Notes under the pieces: model-generated
Told to the model about the DNA's origin: nothing
What the model saw: the letters and a program-made list of their open reading frames with translations, nothing else
Database searches by the model: none
Shown here: positions 60,541 to 64,000 of the stretch, piece after piece
Numbering within the stretch: the stretch's first letter is position 1
Layout: each line of letters starts with the position of its first letter
From: Streptomyces hiroshimensis
GTDB lineage: Bacteria; Actinomycetota; Actinomycetes; Streptomycetales; Streptomycetaceae
NCBI RefSeq assembly: GCF_014650335.1
Contig: NZ_BMUT01000006.1
Span: forward strand, 317,461-381,460
DNA: 64,000 bases
Reading direction: 5' to 3'
Position numbers and translations under genes: made by a program

Positions 60541-60999
60541 GTGACGTCATCGACGGCGTTGACGGACGAAATACGCGCACTGCATGCGGAGGAGGGGCGG
60601 CCGGCTGCACTGGTCGGCTGGTTCCGCAGGGCGGCGGTACTGGTTCCGTCGGACGGTCAGGACGGTTTGTGGTCCGCCGAGTACGGCGGGATTCGCTGGA
60701 TCTACGCGTTCACGGATGAGGCCGCGCTCGGACGGTTCGCCCTTGCTCAGGGCGCAGACGGGACGACCGACTGGCCGTACCGTACGGTGCTGGGCGCTCG
60801 GCTGCTGGACGTGGTGGTGCCGGCCGTCGGCGTCCCGGCCGGTGTCGCTCTCGACGTCGGCAGCCCGTATCCCATGCTGTTCCCGCCGGTGACCGGGATC
60901 GTCCCGGACGCGTACGCCGTCAATGCGGACGTTGACGTCAATGCCGGGGCCGGGGCCGGGGCCGGGGCCGGGGCCGGCGTCGGGGAGGGCGCCGCATGA
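60541..60999 (+). CDS. SseB-like protein, first gene of the RHS toxin operon
   Basis: A 152-residue protein. LVGWFRRAAVLVPSDGQDGLWSAEYGGIRWIYAFTDEAALGRFA near residues 24-65 (partly quoted) is the SseB N-terminal fold. The tail has low-complexity Gly-Ala repeats. GTG 60541 behind GGGGAGGCGAGA. It overlaps the next gene by 4 bp (ATGA). SseB-like genes often precede WXG-type and RHS toxin genes in actinobacteria; the role here may be chaperone or immunity, not proven. Confidence 0.82.
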   Translation: MTSSTALTDEIRALHAEEGRPAALVGWFRRAAVLVPSDGQDGLWSAEYGGIRWIYAFTDEAALGRFALAQGADGTTDWPYRTVLGARLLDVVVPAVGVPAGVALDVGSPYPMLFPPVTGIVPDAYAVNADVDVNAGAGAGAGAGAGVGEGAA

Positions 61000-61637
61000 C
61001 CGCCAACGGCAACGGCAACGGCAGTGCTGGCGCTGGCGCTGGTGGCAACGGCCTCGCCGCCGACTCCGCCGCACTCGACAACATCACCAAGGGCATCAAC
61101 GGCGCCATCGGCGAACTCAAGTCCCTCGGCACGCCCGGCGAGGCGGCGGTCGGCCGCGGCTTCGACGAACTCGCCCTCAGCGGCGTGGAGCTGGGACACG
61201 AGGGGCTGGCCGCGGCCTTCAAGTCCTTCTGTTCCCGGTGGGACTGGGGAGTCCGCGCCCTGGTCCAGGACGGCAGCCAGTTCGCGCAGCGCGTGGGGCT
61301 CGCCGCGGGTTACTACCACGAGCAGGACGCGTACATCCGGGACACGTTCAAGGTCGGCGTGAACGCCGTCATGGGCAACCCGCACCTCGCGGAGGAGGAC
61401 GTCGAGAAGAAGTCGATGTCCGAGATCCTCGCCGACAACCCCGTCAACGACTTCAGTCACCCGGACTACAGCGCCGAGTCCTTCCGCAAGTCCGAGGAGG
61501 ACAGCCGCCGGGTCTGGGCCGAAACCGTCCGCGACGCCTCCACCGGCGCCGCCAACGGCTTCGGCAAGGGCCCGCTCGGCCGCCAGGGCACCGAGGCCGC
61601 GAACAAGCTGGCCGACGAGCTGGAGGGCCGCGGCTGA
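60996..61637 (+). CDS. WXG100-like (type VII secretion-associated) protein
   Basis: A 213-residue, mostly helical protein. An N-terminal Gly/Ala/Asn-rich tail is followed by helical LDNITKGINGAIGELKSLGTPGEAAVGRGFDELAL and SFCSRWDWGVRALVQDG near residue 80, where the tryptophans take the place of a WxG hairpin. This suggests an ESX-type substrate or chaperone. It ends in a polar tail. Overlaps the RHS gene by 1 bp (TGATG) and the SseB gene by 4 bp, so one operon. Confidence 0.78.
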   Translation: MTANGNGNGSAGAGAGGNGLAADSAALDNITKGINGAIGELKSLGTPGEAAVGRGFDELALSGVELGHEGLAAAFKSFCSRWDWGVRALVQDGSQFAQRVGLAAGYYHEQDAYIRDTFKVGVNAVMGNPHLAEEDVEKKSMSEILADNPVNDFSHPDYSAESFRKSEEDSRRVWAETVRDASTGAANGFGKGPLGRQGTEAANKLADELEGRG

Positions 61638-64000
61638 TGGGCGTCTTCGATCCCCTGGTCAAGGGTTTCGACAAGGTCGGCGAGGCTGCCGAAAAGGGCC
61701 TCGACAAGATCGAGAAAAAGGCGGGTGAGGCCGTCGAGTGGGGCGCGGACAAGGCCGCCAAGGGGCTGGACAAGATCGGCGCCCACGACGAGGCGCTCGC
61801 CGTCAAGTACCTGGGCGACCGCACGGCCTCGGAGATGGGCGCCGAGATCAAGGAACAGCAGCTCGGTCAGACCGAGAACCCGCTGGCCCTGATCCACGGC
61901 GAGCCCTGGGGCATCGAGGCCGCCGCCAAGCACCTGCAGGGCTTCCACAAGGCCTTCAACACCGCGCACTCCGGCCTCCAGCGGGTCCACTCCGGGGAGT
62001 GGAAGGGCGAGGGAGCGCACGGGTTCGACACCCATTTCGCGCCGGAGCCGAAGAAGTGGGCGCAGGCCGCGGACGCCTGCGAGAGCGCCGCGAGCGCGCT
62101 CACCTCGTACGCGCACACCGTCCGCTGGGCCCAGAAGCAGGCGGTGGAGGCCGTCAGCCTCTACAAGCGAGGTACGAAGGCCACGGAGAAGGCGGTCAAG
62201 GCCCACAACGACAAGGTCGACGCGTACAACGCGAAGGTGAAGGCGGGTGAGAACCCGGGCGAGCGCCCCGGCACCTTCCAGGACCCCGGCGCCGCCGACA
62301 TCAAGGAGGCGCACCGCATCCTTGACGAGGCCCGCAAGCAGCGCAACACGGCGGCGGGCGAGGCGAAGTCCCGTATCGACAAGGCCGTCGAGGCCGCCCC
62401 GAAGGAACCGGCCTTCCACAACCGCATGAAGGGCGACGTCCAGGACTTCGCGGCGGGCGCGAACGTCGAGCTCCTCCACTTCGGCGGCGGCGTCTTCCGG
62501 TCCGGTACGGATCTGCTGAAGTTCACCCGCAGCCTCGATCCGCTCGACCCGTACAACGTCACGCACCCTGCGGAGTACGTCACCGGCATCAACAACACCG
62601 CTGCGGGACTCGTCTCCCTCGCGTCCCACCCCGAGCGCATTCCGGGGGCGCTGCTCGGCCCCGGCTGGGGCTCGGACCCGTCCGAGGCGGGCGGCCGGCT
62701 CACCGGCAACATCTTCATGGGCCTCACCAGCGGCGGCATCGCCGGAGCGGGCTCCCGCGCGGGCGTGAGCGCGGCGAGGACGGGCGCGCAGGCCGGAGCG
62801 CGCGCCGGGGCCAGGGCGGGAGCGCGGGCCGGGGCCAGGGCGGGAGCGCGGGCCGGGGCGAAGGCCGGGGCGCGGGATGCCGGGGAGGAGGGGGCGGAGA
62901 GCGCGGCGCGGCGGGCGGCGAAAGAGAAGCCGCAGGAGCCGAACACGGACCCCAAGAAGGTCGAATCCGGCGGCACGGACCCGGTGGACATCGCGACAGG
63001 CCGCATGTTCCTGCCGCAAACGGACGTCACCCTCCCCGGCGCGCTCCCTCTGCTCGTTTCCCGGCATGTGAAGTCCGGTTACGACTGCGGCCGGTGGTTC
63101 GGCCCCTCGTGGGCGAGCACCCTGGACCAGCGGCTGGAGATCGACGCCGAAGGCGTGATTTTCGTCGACGAGCACGCTCGGCTGCTGGAGTACCCGCATC
63201 CGGTCCCGGGCGTCGCCACGTATCCGGCGAAGGGCCCGCGGTGGCCGCTGGCGATCGAGCCCGACGGCACGTACAGCGTGACCGACCCGGAGACGGGTCA
63301 CACCCGGCACTTTTCCCCCTACGGCCTCCCGGGGGAGGGCCTGGCCCTTCTGCACCAGCTGAGCGACCGCAACGGCCACTGGATCGCCTTCGAGTACGAG
63401 GCGGACGGCACGCCGGTCGCGATGGCCCACGACTCGGGCTACCGCATCCGCATCACCACGGACGCGGAGGCCGGCCGCATCACCGCGCTGCACCTGGCGG
63501 ACACGGCGGACACGGCGCTGATCCGCTACGGGTACGAGGACGGCAACCTCACGAAGGTCGTCAACTCGTCCGGGCAGCCGCTGCGCTTCGCCTACGACGG
63601 GCGCGGCCGGGTGACGTCGTGGACCGACCGGAACGGCACGCATTACACGTACGCGTACGACGACGAGGACCGTTGCGTCTACGAGTCGGGGACCGAGGGG
63701 CACATGCGGTGCACCCTTGAGTACGGGCTTCCGGATCCGGACAGCGGCCTGCGCATCACCCGTGTGACCGACGCGCTCGGTCACACGACCGCCTACACGA
63801 TCAATCGGCGCTCCCAGATCGTCTCCGTCACCGATCCCACGGGCGCCACGACGCTGTCCACGTGGGACCGTCACGACCGTCTCCTCTCTCGCACGGATCC
63901 CCTGGGTCACAGGACGGAGTTCCGCTACGACGAGGACGGGCGCCTGGCGTCGGTGTTCCGACCGGACGGGCGGCGGCTCTCGGTCACGTACAACGCACTC
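61637..64000 (+). CDS. DUF6531/RHS polymorphic toxin, N-terminal 788 residues
   Basis: Open to the window end with no stop for 788 codons. Residues 1-175 are helical and fit a T7SS-secreted protein N-terminus (LALIHGEPWGIEAAAKHLQGFHKA, near 90). A helical coiled-coil-like region lies at 175-245. Residues 375-410 are an Ala-Gly-Ala-Arg repeat. The DUF6531 domain begins near residue 445 (DPVDIATGRMFLPQTDVTL). RHS/YD repeats follow from about 580 (GYEDGNLTKVVN, RFAYDGRGRVTSWTDRNGT, and later copies). The toxin domain must lie beyond the window. Likely exported toxin. Confidence 0.9.
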   Translation, partial: MGVFDPLVKGFDKVGEAAEKGLDKIEKKAGEAVEWGADKAAKGLDKIGAHDEALAVKYLGDRTASEMGAEIKEQQLGQTENPLALIHGEPWGIEAAAKHLQGFHKAFNTAHSGLQRVHSGEWKGEGAHGFDTHFAPEPKKWAQAADACESAASALTSYAHTVRWAQKQAVEAVSLYKRGTKATEKAVKAHNDKVDAYNAKVKAGENPGERPGTFQDPGAADIKEAHRILDEARKQRNTAAGEAKSRIDKAVEAAPKEPAFHNRMKGDVQDFAAGANVELLHFGGGVFRSGTDLLKFTRSLDPLDPYNVTHPAEYVTGINNTAAGLVSLASHPERIPGALLGPGWGSDPSEAGGRLTGNIFMGLTSGGIAGAGSRAGVSAARTGAQAGARAGARAGARAGARAGARAGAKAGARDAGEEGAESAARRAAKEKPQEPNTDPKKVESGGTDPVDIATGRMFLPQTDVTLPGALPLLVSRHVKSGYDCGRWFGPSWASTLDQRLEIDAEGVIFVDEHARLLEYPHPVPGVATYPAKGPRWPLAIEPDGTYSVTDPETGHTRHFSPYGLPGEGLALLHQLSDRNGHWIAFEYEADGTPVAMAHDSGYRIRITTDAEAGRITALHLADTADTALIRYGYEDGNLTKVVNSSGQPLRFAYDGRGRVTSWTDRNGTHYTYAYDDEDRCVYESGTEGHMRCTLEYGLPDPDSGLRITRVTDALGHTTAYTINRRSQIVSVTDPTGATTLSTWDRHDRLLSRTDPLGHRTEFRYDEDGRLASVFRPDGRRLSVTYNAL
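62800..62873 (+). repeat. 24-bp tandem repeat encoding Ala-Gly-Ala-Arg blocks
   Basis: About three copies of a unit near GGGCCGGGGCCAGGGCGGGA, in frame, giving an Ala/Gly/Arg spacer between the helical N-terminal region and DUF6531. Likely to vary in copy number. Confidence 0.75.

Noticed and set aside
61466..63910. An 814-codon open frame antisense to the RHS toxin
   Set aside because: Same GC-skew effect. The plus strand carries DUF6531 and RHS repeats in order, and the antisense protein has no recognisable motifs.

Overview
High-GC actinobacterial chromosome, almost certainly a Streptomyces. Third codon positions are nearly all G or C. GTG starts and 1-4 bp ATGA/TGATG/GTGA overlaps are common. 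TTA codons are very rare and confined to a few accessory genes. The gene order (sucCD, DUF6350 protein, purN-purH, folD, mdh, trpS, a D-Ala-D-Ala carboxypeptidase beside a SCO4848-type membrane protein, sdhCDAB) is that of the conserved Streptomyces core chromosome. No rRNA, tRNA, CRISPR array, insertion sequence or prophage was seen.

Layout. 1-13 kb is central metabolism: the end of sucC, sucD, a PerM-like membrane protein, purN-purH, folD-DUF3017, icd, an XRE-DUF2690 membrane regulator and mdh. 13.5-16.9 kb is an unrecognised three-gene operon whose first two genes carry TTA codons and share a glycine/alanine-rich motif. 17-24.2 kb is a five-gene glycine betaine operon (aldehyde dehydrogenase, GMC oxidoreductase, ATPase, double-domain permease, binding protein). 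24.3-31.8 kb holds small regulatory and transport units: an AhpD-like protein opposite a MocR regulator, an EamA-type exporter, a YgiB/YgiC-like pair, a TetR-cupin-DUF4865 operon and rocD. 31.9-39.5 kb has trpS, a 2'-5' RNA ligase-like protein, a BrkB-type protein, the carboxypeptidase, an oligopeptide-type binding lipoprotein and a hydrolase/MerR pair. 39.5-43 kb is sdhCDAB. 43-54 kb has an OHCU decarboxylase, a GH20 lipoprotein, a long GT4 glycosyltransferase, a DUF4328 protein, an ECF sigma factor with a membrane partner, and a mutase large subunit. 54-60.5 kb has a secreted TAP-like peptidase, a DUF1266-like protein, a WhiJ-type cluster (XRE-DUF5753, DUF397, histidine-kinase-like ATPase) and an amidase. 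60.5 kb to the end starts a polymorphic toxin operon (SseB-like, WXG-like, DUF6531/RHS) that runs off the window.

How it fits together. Succinyl-CoA synthetase, isocitrate, malate and succinate dehydrogenases all lie within about 43 kb. The icd product is the short, eukaryote-like homodimeric type. The most interesting accessory material is the TTA-containing operon at 13.5-16.9 kb, the WhiJ-type cluster with its three-half-site repeat, and the RHS toxin operon. Long open frames antisense to real genes are GC-skew artefacts and are omitted.
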